DNA of 64,000 nucleotides from Paenibacillus glycinis. Lineage in GTDB: Bacteria > Bacillota > Bacilli > Paenibacillales > Paenibacillaceae. The notes under the pieces are model-generated. The model did no database searches. It saw only the letters and a program-made list of their open reading frames with translations, and was not told where the DNA came from. The translations under genes and the position numbers were made by a program. Positions 23,801 to 32,292 of the stretch are shown one piece after another; the first letter of the stretch is position 1, and every line of letters starts with the position of its first letter. Location of the stretch: contig NZ_JAAAMV010000003.1 in the NCBI RefSeq assembly GCF_009909185.1, positions 124,001 to 188,000 on the forward strand, given 5' to 3'.

Positions 23801-25827
23801 CGCGCGATCACGTCCTCTGCCGTCACGGCGTCCGGCCAGCGGTGCCGTGCCATCCGATTGGCGGCCGTCGTATAGAAACCGTTGCCCGCGAAGAACGGCT
23901 TCGCCGCCTTCGAGGCGATGACGCCGCCGTCGAAGAACATCGCGCACGTCTCCCCGTACCGGGCGCAAAACTCGATATCGTGCGAAACCATGACGATCGT
24001 GACGCCGCCCGCGTTCAGCTTTTGCAGAAACTCGCCCAGCTTTGCCTTGAAGAAGCCGTCCAGCCCCTTCGTCGGCTCGTCCAGCAGCAGGATGGACGGC
24101 TCCAGCAGCAGCACCTTGGCTAGCGCCGCGCGCTGCTGCTCGCCCCCGCTCAAGTCGTACGGATGCATGCCAAGCAGCGGCTCCAGCTCGGCGAACCGGA
24201 TCGCGGCCTCGACCTTCTCCCGCTTCTGCTCCTTCGTCAGCCTCGCGCCGTCGAAAATTTCATGAAGGTCGAGCTCCACGGTCTTCTTGACGAACAACGT
24301 CTGCGGATTCTGCGGCAGGACGGCCAGCAGATTCGCGAACAGCTCGTCCGCGCCGAGCGCCGCCGGATTCCGGCCGTCGATCCGAACCTTGCCGCGGTAA
24401 GGCCGAAGCAGGCCGCTCATGAGCGACAGCGTGGTCGACTTCCCCGTGCCGTTGCCGCCGACCAGACAGTAAAACTCGCCTTTTTTCACCTCGAAAGACA
24501 AATCCTTGATCGCGTCGGGGCCGTTCTTGTCGTACTTGAACCAGACGTCCTTGAACGAAACCGCGGGAGCGGCGGCGGGTGCCGCGACTGGCTTGTCCAG
24601 CAGCAACCGCCACGCGGACTTCCGCGCCTCTCTCGCGGTCGCTTCATTAATAGCGGGATTCGCAGGATACGCGCCGGACTGCGGTACATCGGCCGCTGGC
24701 GCCGAACCGGGCAGGTTGCCGGACATGGCTCCGGCGGGCATTCGATTATCGTCCGCAAAGGCGAGGTCGTTCGCCGAGGCCGGTCGGCTTTCTGCAACCG
24801 CAGCAGACGGAGGCACTTCGGACGGCAGAATTTCCGCGCCGTCTGCAGACACCGATTGGCTGCCTTCAGCCGCAGCCGGCGGCGCTTCGGACGGCATGCT
24901 TTCGGGCTTCTTGCCTTGCGCGGCTGCCGATTCGCCAATCAATTCGCGCTTCCGCCCGATCGCTGCATTCGCTCCCCCCGCCACCCCGTTCATGCGGCGA
25001 TCCAGCCATTGCCGGCCTTCCTTGACGGTCAACGGACTCGGCGCGGCGGGATCGGCTCCCGCTTCCACGCCCGCGTATATCCGCATGGGCGAAGGCATGG
25101 AAGCGAACATCGGATGACCCAGGCCGTGCAGCCAAGCCCCCGCCCTGCGCGGCGAATCGTCGGCGATGACCGCGCCGTCGTCCAGCACGATCAGCCGATC
25201 GGCGAGCGGGAGCGCTTCCTCGAGCCGGTGCTCCGTCAGGATGACGGTCGTGCCCAGCTCGCGGTTGATTTTGCTGACGGTCTCCAGAAAATCCACGGCC
25301 GAGATGGGATCGAGCTGCGAGGTCGGCTCGTCGAGGATGAGCACGGACGGATGCATCGCCATGACCGAAGCGAGGTTCAACAGCTGCTTCTGCCCGCCGG
25401 ACAGCTCGTTCACCGGCTTGCGGAACCAGCTCTGGATGCCGAAGAAGCTCGCCATTTCCGCCACCCGCAGCCGGATCGTCTGCTGGCCGTAGCCGAGGCT
25501 CTCCAGCCCGAACGCGAGCTCGTGCCAGACTTTGTCCGTCACGATGCCGTTGTCGGGATTTTGGAGCACGAAGCCGATGTCCGCCGCCTGGGTCCGCCGA
25601 TCCGTTTCCGCCGCGGGTCTCCCCTTGTAATGAATCGTCCCGCTAAGCCTGCCGTGCGGGGCAAGAATCGGCTTGAGGTGCCGCAGCAGGGTGCTCTTGC
25701 CGCAGCCGGATTTGCCGCAGATCGCGACGAACTCGCCCGCGCCGATCGCGAGATCGATGCCGGAAAGCGCGTGTTTGTCCTGCAGAGGAAAAGCGAAGCT
25801 CAGTTCTTTGATGCGATAGATTTCCAT
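23782..25827 (-). CDS. Fused double ATPase of an ECF transporter (EcfA-EcfA' in one chain)
   Basis: The 681-residue protein carries two complete ABC ATPase domains. The first has Walker A GKSGCGKST at about 38-46, signature LSGGQKQ and LILDEPTSQLDP. The second has GGNGTGKST, signature LSGGEQQR and LLLDEPTKGLD. They are joined by a low-complexity Ala/Pro/Ser-rich linker of roughly 160 residues (about 260-425). EcfA pairs are usually two genes, although fusions are known. Start ATG 25827 has GGAGG 7 bases upstream and overlaps the EcfT gene by 28 bases. Confidence 0.92.
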   Translation of the reverse strand: MEIYRIKELSFAFPLQDKHALSGIDLAIGAGEFVAICGKSGCGKSTLLRHLKPILAPHGRLSGTIHYKGRPAAETDRRTQAADIGFVLQNPDNGIVTDKVWHELAFGLESLGYGQQTIRLRVAEMASFFGIQSWFRKPVNELSGGQKQLLNLASVMAMHPSVLILDEPTSQLDPISAVDFLETVSKINRELGTTVILTEHRLEEALPLADRLIVLDDGAVIADDSPRRAGAWLHGLGHPMFASMPSPMRIYAGVEAGADPAAPSPLTVKEGRQWLDRRMNGVAGGANAAIGRKRELIGESAAAQGKKPESMPSEAPPAAAEGSQSVSADGAEILPSEVPPSAAVAESRPASANDLAFADDNRMPAGAMSGNLPGSAPAADVPQSGAYPANPAINEATAREARKSAWRLLLDKPVAAPAAAPAVSFKDVWFKYDKNGPDAIKDLSFEVKKGEFYCLVGGNGTGKSTTLSLMSGLLRPYRGKVRIDGRNPAALGADELFANLLAVLPQNPQTLFVKKTVELDLHEIFDGARLTKEQKREKVEAAIRFAELEPLLGMHPYDLSGGEQQRAALAKVLLLEPSILLLDEPTKGLDGFFKAKLGEFLQKLNAGGVTIVMVSHDIEFCARYGETCAMFFDGGVIASKAAKPFFAGNGFYTTAANRMARHRWPDAVTAEDVIARCDDSR

Positions 25828-26693
25828 TTGAGTTCCTCCACGATCTGAATGGCGGCCGGCAGCATGCACAGCATGAAGTAAGCCGCGTACACCGCGACGC
25901 CGAACGGCGACGCGTGCTTGACATGAACGGACGGGAAGTACCGGATGCCGTTCTCCCCGAACGCCGCGCCCAGCAGCACGACGCCGATCAGGCCGGCCAT
26001 CGCCGCGAACGCGTTCCGGTCGCGGCCGTCGAACCGGTAGATCGAGAAGCTCGTGCGGTTCGGCAGCCCGTACCCTCTGGACTTCATGGCGTCGGCCGTT
26101 TCGATCGCGTTCTCCAGCGCCCAGGTCGTCATCACGGACAGGATCCGTATCCCGTTCCGGGCGCGCCGCAGCGGATTGCCCTGCGTTACGTCCCGCCCGA
26201 CGCATTTCTGCGCATCGGAAATCGCCTTGACCTGCTGCCGGTATCGCGGGACGAAGCGCAGCACCATCGAGAGAATCAGCGACAGGGCGGGCATGATCCT
26301 GCCGAACAAATAAATGAACTTATCCGACGTCATCACCGCGTTGTAGCAGGAGAACCAGACGATGACCGTCGCGTACGCGCAGGAGGCCGCGATGCCGTAC
26401 AGAATCGATTCCAGCGTGACCGGGTTGCCGTCCCGCAGATAGAACAGGATCGTCACGCCGGCGTGGCTGAAGGCCGGATTGACGACCGCCATGAGCACGA
26501 ACAGCGGCAGCAGGAAGCGCAGGTTGAACCTGACCGCCCGCCTGCCGTTCAGCAGAACCGAGTTGACGAGGGCGGAGACCAGCGCGACCGCCTGGAAGAC
26601 CGGATGCATGAACAGCATGGCGAAGACCAGCACCGCGGCGAAATAGGTGAAATTGACGATCGGATGGTACGAAGAGAAGGCCGTCCGCCTCAC
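25800..26693 (-). CDS. ecfT: EcfT, energy-coupling transmembrane subunit of the ECF transporter
   Basis: The 297-residue protein is the EcfT/CbiQ type, with about six helices in two groups. The cytoplasmic coupling region contains RARNGIRILSVMTTWALENAIETADAMKSRGYG, which includes the conserved second ARG-like motif (SRGYG). It links the two ATPase domains to the S component. Its start overlaps the stop of the DUF4430 gene by 4 bases, showing translational coupling. Confidence 0.9.
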   Translation of the reverse strand: MRRTAFSSYHPIVNFTYFAAVLVFAMLFMHPVFQAVALVSALVNSVLLNGRRAVRFNLRFLLPLFVLMAVVNPAFSHAGVTILFYLRDGNPVTLESILYGIAASCAYATVIVWFSCYNAVMTSDKFIYLFGRIMPALSLILSMVLRFVPRYRQQVKAISDAQKCVGRDVTQGNPLRRARNGIRILSVMTTWALENAIETADAMKSRGYGLPNRTSFSIYRFDGRDRNAFAAMAGLIGVVLLGAAFGENGIRYFPSVHVKHASPFGVAVYAAYFMLCMLPAAIQIVEELKWKSIASKN

Positions 26694-27904
26694 TTGTCCG
26701 ATCCCCCCGCCGCCTGATTGTCGCCGACGTCGCGGCCCAAATCGCAGGTGTACACCCAGTCGACGACATCGCCGTCCTTGAGCAGGTAGCGGCTGCTGCC
26801 GTAATTCGGGAACCAGCCGTTCACTTTGTACATCCAGCCGCTCAGCTCGCCGCAGTCGAATTCGTAGAGGTTATGAATGCCTTCGATATAATTGCTGTTG
26901 TATAGCGGCGTCATCTCGAATTCCATCTGGATTTTGTTTTTCTTCATCTCGCGGAGCAGCACGTCGAAGACGGATTCCCCCTCGTAGAACGAAACCTTCT
27001 GCGACCGGTAGATGACTCCGTCCGCCGGCAGCACCTCCAGCTTGTCCTTGTCGAGCTGGTCGAGATTGTCCAAAATCGTCTTGCAGGAAACGGATAACGT
27101 GGCCGTGAGCACCTTCTTCTTGTCGACCTCGACGTCCTGCCATTCGACGGGCTTCGGCTTGCCTGCCGGAACCGGATCGGTCTGGTATTGATCCTTCTTC
27201 CCGCCGGAGGCATCCGTCCGTCCGCCCGTCTCCGCCTGATCGCCCGAAGCGGTTCCCTCGGCGGTCTTGGACGGTTTCCCCGCTGCGGCGCCGTTCCCGT
27301 TCGAATCGGCGGCGGGCTGCTGCGGCGCGGAAGCGGGCGGCTGTTGAGGTGTCGCGGCAGCGCTGCTTTCGCCGGACGGGGAGCCCGGATGCGCTTGCGA
27401 TGCGGCAGGCGGCTTGACCGCTCCCGCTTTGCCGGGCTTCGCGGCAGCATCGCCGCCGGAACCTGCCGCAGCCTGACCGCCTGGATTGGCGGTCGTGCCG
27501 CCGGCGGCTTGGCCTCCCGGCTTGGGAGCCGTCTCGCCGCCCGGCTTGCTTCCCGGCTCGGCCGCGGCATCGACATCGACTGCGCTGCCGGCAGTCGCAG
27601 CGGCATCGCGGCTTGGCTGACCGACTGAACTCTCGTCCGCGGCGGCCTCTGCCGAGGGCGCGCCGGACGCATCCTGCCCGCCCCCTTCGTTCTGCCCGGT
27701 TCCACCGGCCGGGTCGGCCTCCGCGTTCGCTCCGCTTGCCGTCTCGGACGAATTCGAGACCGGCTCGCGGACGACCGAGATGCCGGAGGAACTGCCGGCC
27801 GGCTTGGGCGCGCCGCCGTGTCCGCTTCCTCCCCAGAAATAGGCGAGCGCCAGCGCGGCGGCTATTCCCAATGCGGCAAGCCGCTTTTTGAACGTTATTT
27901 TCAT
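26690..27904 (-). CDS. Membrane-tethered or secreted DUF4430 (transcobalamin C-terminal-like) protein
   Basis: The 404-residue protein has an N-terminal signal or anchor (about 7-23). Then comes a Gly/Ala/Pro/Ser/Glu-rich low-complexity stretch of about 220 residues, probably spanning the cell wall. A C-terminal DUF4430 domain is at about 262-394, with GWMYKVNGWFPNYGSSRYLLKDGD. It is the first gene after the cobalamin riboswitch and is translationally coupled to ecfT, which suggests it hands substrate to the importer. ATG 27904 is chosen because it opens a normal signal sequence. In-frame ATGs at 27925 and 27934 lie inside or against a perfect hairpin. Confidence 0.85.
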   Translation of the reverse strand: MKITFKKRLAALGIAAALALAYFWGGSGHGGAPKPAGSSSGISVVREPVSNSSETASGANAEADPAGGTGQNEGGGQDASGAPSAEAAADESSVGQPSRDAAATAGSAVDVDAAAEPGSKPGGETAPKPGGQAAGGTTANPGGQAAAGSGGDAAAKPGKAGAVKPPAASQAHPGSPSGESSAAATPQQPPASAPQQPAADSNGNGAAAGKPSKTAEGTASGDQAETGGRTDASGGKKDQYQTDPVPAGKPKPVEWQDVEVDKKKVLTATLSVSCKTILDNLDQLDKDKLEVLPADGVIYRSQKVSFYEGESVFDVLLREMKKNKIQMEFEMTPLYNSNYIEGIHNLYEFDCGELSGWMYKVNGWFPNYGSSRYLLKDGDVVDWVYTCDLGRDVGDNQAAGGSDK

Positions 27905-27922
27905 GTCGCATTCACATCCCCG

Positions 27923-27964
27923 CATGGGAACCAAGGACGAACCCCGTCGTCCTTGGTTCCCATG
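27923..27964. repeat. 18-bp perfect inverted repeat just before the DUF4430 gene start
   Basis: CATGGGAACCAAGGACGA (27923-27940) and its exact complement (27947-27964) flank the 6-base loop ACCCCG. No T run follows on either strand. In the transcript it would form a very stable hairpin ending about 19 bases before the chosen start codon, so it may control translation, message stability or termination. Confidence 0.8.
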
Positions 27965-28024
27965 GCTTATTTAACTTCTCGCTTGCTGCGCATGCTTCTT
28001 CGCCGAGCGGCAAGCGTCGCCGGC

Positions 28025-28059
28025 CAACAAAAATAAGCCGCCCGAAAAAGGGCGGCTTA
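28025..28059 (-). terminator. Terminator of the cobalamin riboswitch expression platform
   Basis: TAAGCCGCCC (28034-28043) pairs with GGGCGGCTTA (28050-28059) around GAAAAA. On the minus strand it is followed by TTTTTGTT. It lies about 116 bases downstream of the aptamer and 121 bases before the first gene, so it would stop transcription when cobalamin is bound. Confidence 0.8.
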
Positions 28060-28174
28060 AACAATCGCGTTATCCATGCATACGCAATAGAAGCGCATCG
28101 GCTTCGAAGCGAAGTCGCGCGCATCCATGATCATTTCCAATTCCCACCCCCCGAGGAATTCAGAAAACATTCGC

Positions 28175-28346
28175 GTAAAGGCAGGTCTCCTGGCTCATGA
28201 TTCATCGCTTCTCCAGCCTTCCCGGTTCAATGCCGAACCAGTGGCGCCTTGTGGAGTCGCTCCTCAATTACAGTGGCGGGACCGCGCCGGATTTTAACCG
28301 GGCTTCCCTTTTAAGCAGGCTTGCGTGGCAAAGCCTGCACCTTTAC
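28175..28346 (-). ncRNA. Cobalamin (B12) riboswitch aptamer
   Basis: On the minus strand the conserved parts follow in order: AAAAGGGAAGCCCGGTTAAA, then GGCGCGGTCCCGCCACTGTA containing the core GCCACTG, then GGGAAGGC, and finally GAGCCAGGAGACCTGCC, the family 3' end. The outer stem P1 pairs GTAAAGG-T-GCAGG at the 5' end with CCTGCCTTTAC at the 3' end. It controls the DUF4430-ecfT-ecfAA-ecfS-surface protein operon. Confidence 0.95.
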
Positions 28347-28371
28347 GGATCCATGTATTCAATTTCCATTC

Positions 28372-28400
28372 ATCATAACGGCTTTCGGAGGGGTTGTCTA
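28372..28400 (-). promoter_or_regulatory. Housekeeping-type promoter of the cobalamin operon
   Basis: The -35 box TAGACA (28400-28395) and the -10 box TATGAT (28377-28372) are 17 bases apart. Transcription would start about 20 bases before the riboswitch. It lies between the immunity-type gene stop (28447) and the aptamer. Confidence 0.7.
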
Positions 28401-28446
28401 TCATTTCCGCCGCGAGAGTCGCAGATTCGCCCGTCCGTCCGTTCCG

Positions 28447-28776
28447 TCAACCGATATACACGACGGCCCCGTCCCGTTCGAGCGCTTTGGGCAGTTCCTC
28501 GGCGAGCCGATCGAGCCTCGCCAGCATCAGCGCCTGCCGATCGCCGTCCAGTCCGCGCGCGGCCCACTGCTTCAGCTTCGCGAGCTCCTCCAGCACGTCG
28601 GGCAAATCCGCCTTCGTCACCTCGATGCCGGGCGCGAATAGCGGCACCCACCGCAGCCCCAGCGCCTCCGCGGCCGGCTCCCAGCATTCGCCGAAGAACG
28701 CCTCGGTCGCTACCGGCACGTTGAACAGCTTCTCGTACTCGCCCGACGGTTCGGGCATGAATGCACTGATCGACAT
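28447..28776 (-). CDS. Probable immunity protein for the adjacent toxin-domain gene
   Basis: The 109-residue soluble acidic protein is not recognised as a known family. Its start codon overlaps the stop of the toxin-fusion gene (TAATG), so the two are translated together. A small acidic protein immediately after a gene with a toxin-like C-terminal domain is the usual layout of a polymorphic toxin and its immunity protein. This role comes from context only. Confidence 0.6.
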   Translation of the reverse strand: MSISAFMPEPSGEYEKLFNVPVATEAFFGECWEPAAEALGLRWVPLFAPGIEVTKADLPDVLEELAKLKQWAARGLDGDRQALMLARLDRLAEELPKALERDGAVVYIG

Positions 28777-30977
28777 TACGGTTTCCCCCTAAATAGAACG
28801 TTGAACGTATGGTCCGGAAATTCGGCCCTCAGCCGGTTCAGGCTGTTCTCCACCGCGCTTCGCAGCGCGGGCGTGTCCCCGTCCAGCCGGAAGACGAACC
28901 GCTTGATCGCCTTGATCTGCTCGAGCGACGGGATGTCCGCCGAGCCATGGGCGGTCGCCCGCGTGGATACGGCATTGGAGGCCATATTGTTGATCCGGTT
29001 GCGGGTCTTCGCAAGGATCTGCCTGTCGGCGAATTGCTGGGGCGTTTGCGCCGGCAGCCCCGTCCGCGGATTGACTTTGTCGAGCCCGCTAGCCGTCTTG
29101 TCCTCGTAGAATATGCCCTTCTCCGCGTCGATCTCGTCGAATTCCCCGACGGGATTGCCCTGCTGGTCGACAATTTCGACCTCGCGATACGATTTCCCTG
29201 CCGCGGGTGCCGAATCGTCCTTCTCTTCGCTGCCGGCGTCGTCTTCGTCATCCGATCGTTTCCCGTCCTTCCCCGGATCCGGCTCGTCGCTGTCCGGCTT
29301 AGGCCCGCTTGGTTCCTCGCGCTTCGGCGGCTTGCCGGCATCGGGCAGGTCCGGCTTCTCTCGACCGAGTTTTTTGAATCGTTTCTCGAGCGGCTCGCGT
29401 CCTTTCTTCGCGATCCATTCCATGGCTTTGCCGATCGGCAGACGGCTCAGCAGGATGGCGACGGCCGCGGCGAGCGCGTTCTCGGGCGTGAGCAGCCGCT
29501 TGGGATCGCGGATGTCGTCCGCGATCTCGTGTCCGCTTCCGGCGATGCCGGGCACGGTGAGCGCGATGCCGAGCGCCGGCCAGAATTCGAAGAACAGCAG
29601 CGAGAGCGCCAGCGCGCCGACGATGATCGCGCCTTGCTCGAATCCGCTCAGCCGGTCCCACCAGTTCTGGAGCGAGTCGAACATGCAGGCGAAGCACGCA
29701 TCGCCCGAAGGAACCGAGACCGGATGGAACGCGAACGCGTGAACGCCGGCGATCGCGCCGATCGCGAGGAGCACGGCGGCGAGCCCGGCCGCCGCCCGGT
29801 AGTGCCGCTTCATCCGTTCCCTGACGCGCTCTTCCCTGCCTGCCGCTTCCGGGTTTCCGTGCAGCAGGATAAACGCCAGCTCGCGCCGTTCCCGATAGAA
29901 GGCCAGCAGGTAAGCGAACCTGCCGCGGCTGCGGCCCCCGAACAGCGCCTCGCCCATGCTCCACAGCTCGGAGAACGGGTTGAAGAAGGACTCGCCCGGC
30001 AGGGCGGGAAGCCTGCGCCGCATGAGATTCAGGGACGCATAGTCCCAGATTACCGCAATGGCCAGCATCAACAGAAACACCTGCTTCAGCATCAACAGAA
30101 ACACCTGCTTCGTCTCGTATCCGCTGCCGGTCCAGCCGTGAACGGTCATCACCCAATCCGGCAGCCGGTTCTGCCCGTTGTAGGCGGCATGGTCGAGGAT
30201 CGCCCACAGCAGCAGCGCCAGCGGGAAGAGGTATGCGGCCCTGCCCAAGCGATCGCGCAGCCGACAGGCCATTCCGCAGCCGAGCGCGATCATGGCCGTA
30301 TGCACGGGATGGCTGACCGTCATGAGCGACGGCAGGATGCTCTCCTCGAAGCGCCCCGGAAACAAGTCGAACAAGTCCCAGTGGATCGTCTCCCCGCCCA
30401 GCATCGTGTAGCTGTAGCCGTACCTATCGGCGATGGCGCCGGTATTCGTCCACCGGCGGGACAGCTCCTCGGCCAGCTGGAAGCCCGCCCCGGAGGCGGC
30501 CCCGATCATGGCGAAATCGCTCAGGCTGAACGCGGATGCCCGCCGCGAGAAAAGGAGCATCGCGCCGAGCGGCAGCAGCTTCCATGCTTCCTCCGCGATC
30601 GGCGTCAGCCCGGCCTGCGACCACGTATCCGTCGTCCTTCCTCCGGCCAGCGCATGGACCGCATTGACGGTCAGCGCCGTGAACGGCACCACGAGCAGCG
30701 CGCCGGCCATGACGCAGAGCGCAGCCTGCCGCCAAGGCAGCGTTTTGCCGCGGCACAGCACCCAGAACTGCAGCACGACGTAGAACGACCACAAATATTG
30801 AATCAGCATCGCGCGCGACTGTTCCACGAAGATCAAGCTGAGCGCAAGCGCCGCCAGCGACAGCCATGAGAATGCCGCATACGCCAGGCGGATCGCGGGA
30901 TACCGCTTCAGCGCGGCTTTGCACAGCCGGTATCCCGATTCCAGCGCGTCCCGGATGCCGGTACGGATGTGCCACAA
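28776..30977 (-). CDS. PrsW-like multi-pass membrane protein fused to a nuclease-like toxin domain
   Basis: The 733-residue protein has an N-terminal PrsW-like intramembrane protease region with E129-E130-x2-K133, F166-x3-E170, H223 and H263 (LDHAAYN). Further membrane segments lie at about 395-415 and 447-475. A Pro/Asp/Lys-rich linker (about 535-595) leads to a C-terminal domain (about 596-733). That domain contains GEFDEID then IFYEDKTA, a D...(E)xK pattern as in PD-(D/E)xK nucleases, followed by GLDKVNPRTGLPAQTPQQFADRQ, a style typical of polymorphic toxin tips. The start is a TTG at 30977, with GGAGGGAG about 14 bases upstream, so the exact start is uncertain. A 24-base tandem duplication repeats KQVFLLML in the membrane part. 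Confidence 0.72.
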   Translation of the reverse strand: MWHIRTGIRDALESGYRLCKAALKRYPAIRLAYAAFSWLSLAALALSLIFVEQSRAMLIQYLWSFYVVLQFWVLCRGKTLPWRQAALCVMAGALLVVPFTALTVNAVHALAGGRTTDTWSQAGLTPIAEEAWKLLPLGAMLLFSRRASAFSLSDFAMIGAASGAGFQLAEELSRRWTNTGAIADRYGYSYTMLGGETIHWDLFDLFPGRFEESILPSLMTVSHPVHTAMIALGCGMACRLRDRLGRAAYLFPLALLLWAILDHAAYNGQNRLPDWVMTVHGWTGSGYETKQVFLLMLKQVFLLMLAIAVIWDYASLNLMRRRLPALPGESFFNPFSELWSMGEALFGGRSRGRFAYLLAFYRERRELAFILLHGNPEAAGREERVRERMKRHYRAAAGLAAVLLAIGAIAGVHAFAFHPVSVPSGDACFACMFDSLQNWWDRLSGFEQGAIIVGALALSLLFFEFWPALGIALTVPGIAGSGHEIADDIRDPKRLLTPENALAAAVAILLSRLPIGKAMEWIAKKGREPLEKRFKKLGREKPDLPDAGKPPKREEPSGPKPDSDEPDPGKDGKRSDDEDDAGSEEKDDSAPAAGKSYREVEIVDQQGNPVGEFDEIDAEKGIFYEDKTASGLDKVNPRTGLPAQTPQQFADRQILAKTRNRINNMASNAVSTRATAHGSADIPSLEQIKAIKRFVFRLDGDTPALRSAVENSLNRLRAEFPDHTFNVLFRGKP
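30064..30111. repeat. Perfect 24-bp tandem duplication in the membrane-toxin gene
   Basis: Two adjacent identical 24-base units (30064-30087 and 30088-30111) keep the reading frame and add eight residues to a transmembrane segment. The exact match suggests a recent slippage event. Confidence 0.9.
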
Positions 30978-31117
30978 GGTATTCGTGTCGGACTCCCTCC
31001 CCGATCATTGTTCGCGCGACACCAGGATATGCGCCGCCGCGCCGCAATCATGCCCGGATGAGCAAATGTTAATGTTTACCCTTTCGCGCGCGCGATGAAA
31101 AGTCCGGGGACGAAAAT

Positions 31118-31149
31118 AAGACCTCGCTCCCGGTTCGGGAGAAGGTCTT
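31118..31149 (-). terminator. Probable terminator of the AraC gene
   Basis: AAGACCT/AGGTCTT and CTCCC/GGGAG form an interrupted stem around GGTTC. On the minus strand it is followed by ATTTTCG. It lies about 135 bases after the AraC stop. The rest of the 307-base gap from 30978 to 31284 shows no gene. Confidence 0.6.
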
Positions 31150-31284
31150 GGTCTTGGGGTACGGCCTGACGCGGGACTTGCCGCTTATCGCCGCCGGCCG
31201 TAAGCAAGGACGGCATCAAGGCCGAAAGCCGCGCCGCAAATACGCGGTGGCGTTCCGGATCCAGCGTATGGCCGCCGAGGCCGT

Positions 31285-32169
31285 TCATTCGACCGCCCGG
31301 TCCCGGTTCCGGTACTCGGACGGCGTGCATTGGAACACGGAACGAAATAATTTGCAGAAGTAACTGAAATTGTCAAAACCGGCCTCGAGCGCCGCCTCGC
31401 CGACCGTCGTCCTTCGTTCGGCGAGCAGCGCGGCCGCGGTCCGGATTCGCTGCAGATTGATGTATTCGACGGGCGTCCTGCGCATGAACGATTTGAACAC
31501 CCGCGAGAAATGCCCTTCGCTCATGCCAGCCTCGGCCGCCAGTTCCTTGATGCTCAGCCTGCGCGCATAATGCGCGTCGATGTAGGTCAACACCGCTTTC
31601 AACCGATCCTGGGTATGCGCGTCGAGCGCGGATCTCGATTCTCCCCGGACGAAGGCGTCGCGCGAGATATACTCGGCGAACAGCTGGTACAGCCCGCCCT
31701 TCAGCCGCAGCGGCTTCGCCGGATCGTCCGCATGCTCGAGCTCCAGCAGCGGACCGAGATGGCGGAAAAGCGCCGGAGCGAGTCCGTTCGCCGCCGCGGC
31801 ATGCGGCTCCGGCACCGCGCGGCCGCTTCGCAGCGGCTCGAAATACCGCCGGTCCGCGCCATCTCCCGGGCTCGTCAGCCAATCCAGCCGAAACACGATC
31901 GCCGCGTACGAGCAGGCCGAGCCGTTCCGGGCATAGCCGCCGTGCAGCTCCCCGCCCGGAATGAACAATACGTCCCCCGCTTCCGCATGATACGCGGACA
32001 AGCCGATCTGGAAGACCGCTTCTCCGCTTTCGACCGCCAGAAATTCGGCTTCCTCGTGCCAGTGGGAGTCCAGGATCGGATCGCCGGCCGCCCGCTCCAT
32101 GCGGTAGATGCCGACCGGAAAATCGGGACTGCCGTGCCGCCGCTCTTCCCGCAGATGCCGTCTGTCCAT
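31285..32169 (-). CDS. AraC-family regulator with cupin sensor domain
   Basis: The 294-residue protein has an N-terminal cupin-like half (about 15-110, with HWHEEAEFLAVESGEA and LFIPGGELHGG). The C-terminal AraC DNA-binding domain (about 190-290) holds two helix-turn-helix units; the second includes ALEAGFDNFSYFCKLFRSVFQCTPSEYR. It is divergent from an alpha-xylosidase gene across a 123-base AT-rich gap, so it probably activates that gene in response to a sugar. GGAGGCGGTACG precedes the ATG. Confidence 0.92.
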   Translation of the reverse strand: MDRRHLREERRHGSPDFPVGIYRMERAAGDPILDSHWHEEAEFLAVESGEAVFQIGLSAYHAEAGDVLFIPGGELHGGYARNGSACSYAAIVFRLDWLTSPGDGADRRYFEPLRSGRAVPEPHAAAANGLAPALFRHLGPLLELEHADDPAKPLRLKGGLYQLFAEYISRDAFVRGESRSALDAHTQDRLKAVLTYIDAHYARRLSIKELAAEAGMSEGHFSRVFKSFMRRTPVEYINLQRIRTAAALLAERRTTVGEAALEAGFDNFSYFCKLFRSVFQCTPSEYRNRDRAVE

Positions 32170-32292
32170 CGTACCGCCTCCGAATCAGAATACTGCTAAT
32201 AATCAGCATAATAATACAAGATATTAACCATTTCAATCAGTATACTGTTAGCTATATCAGATATCAACGAGATGACGAGAGGATGAAGATGG

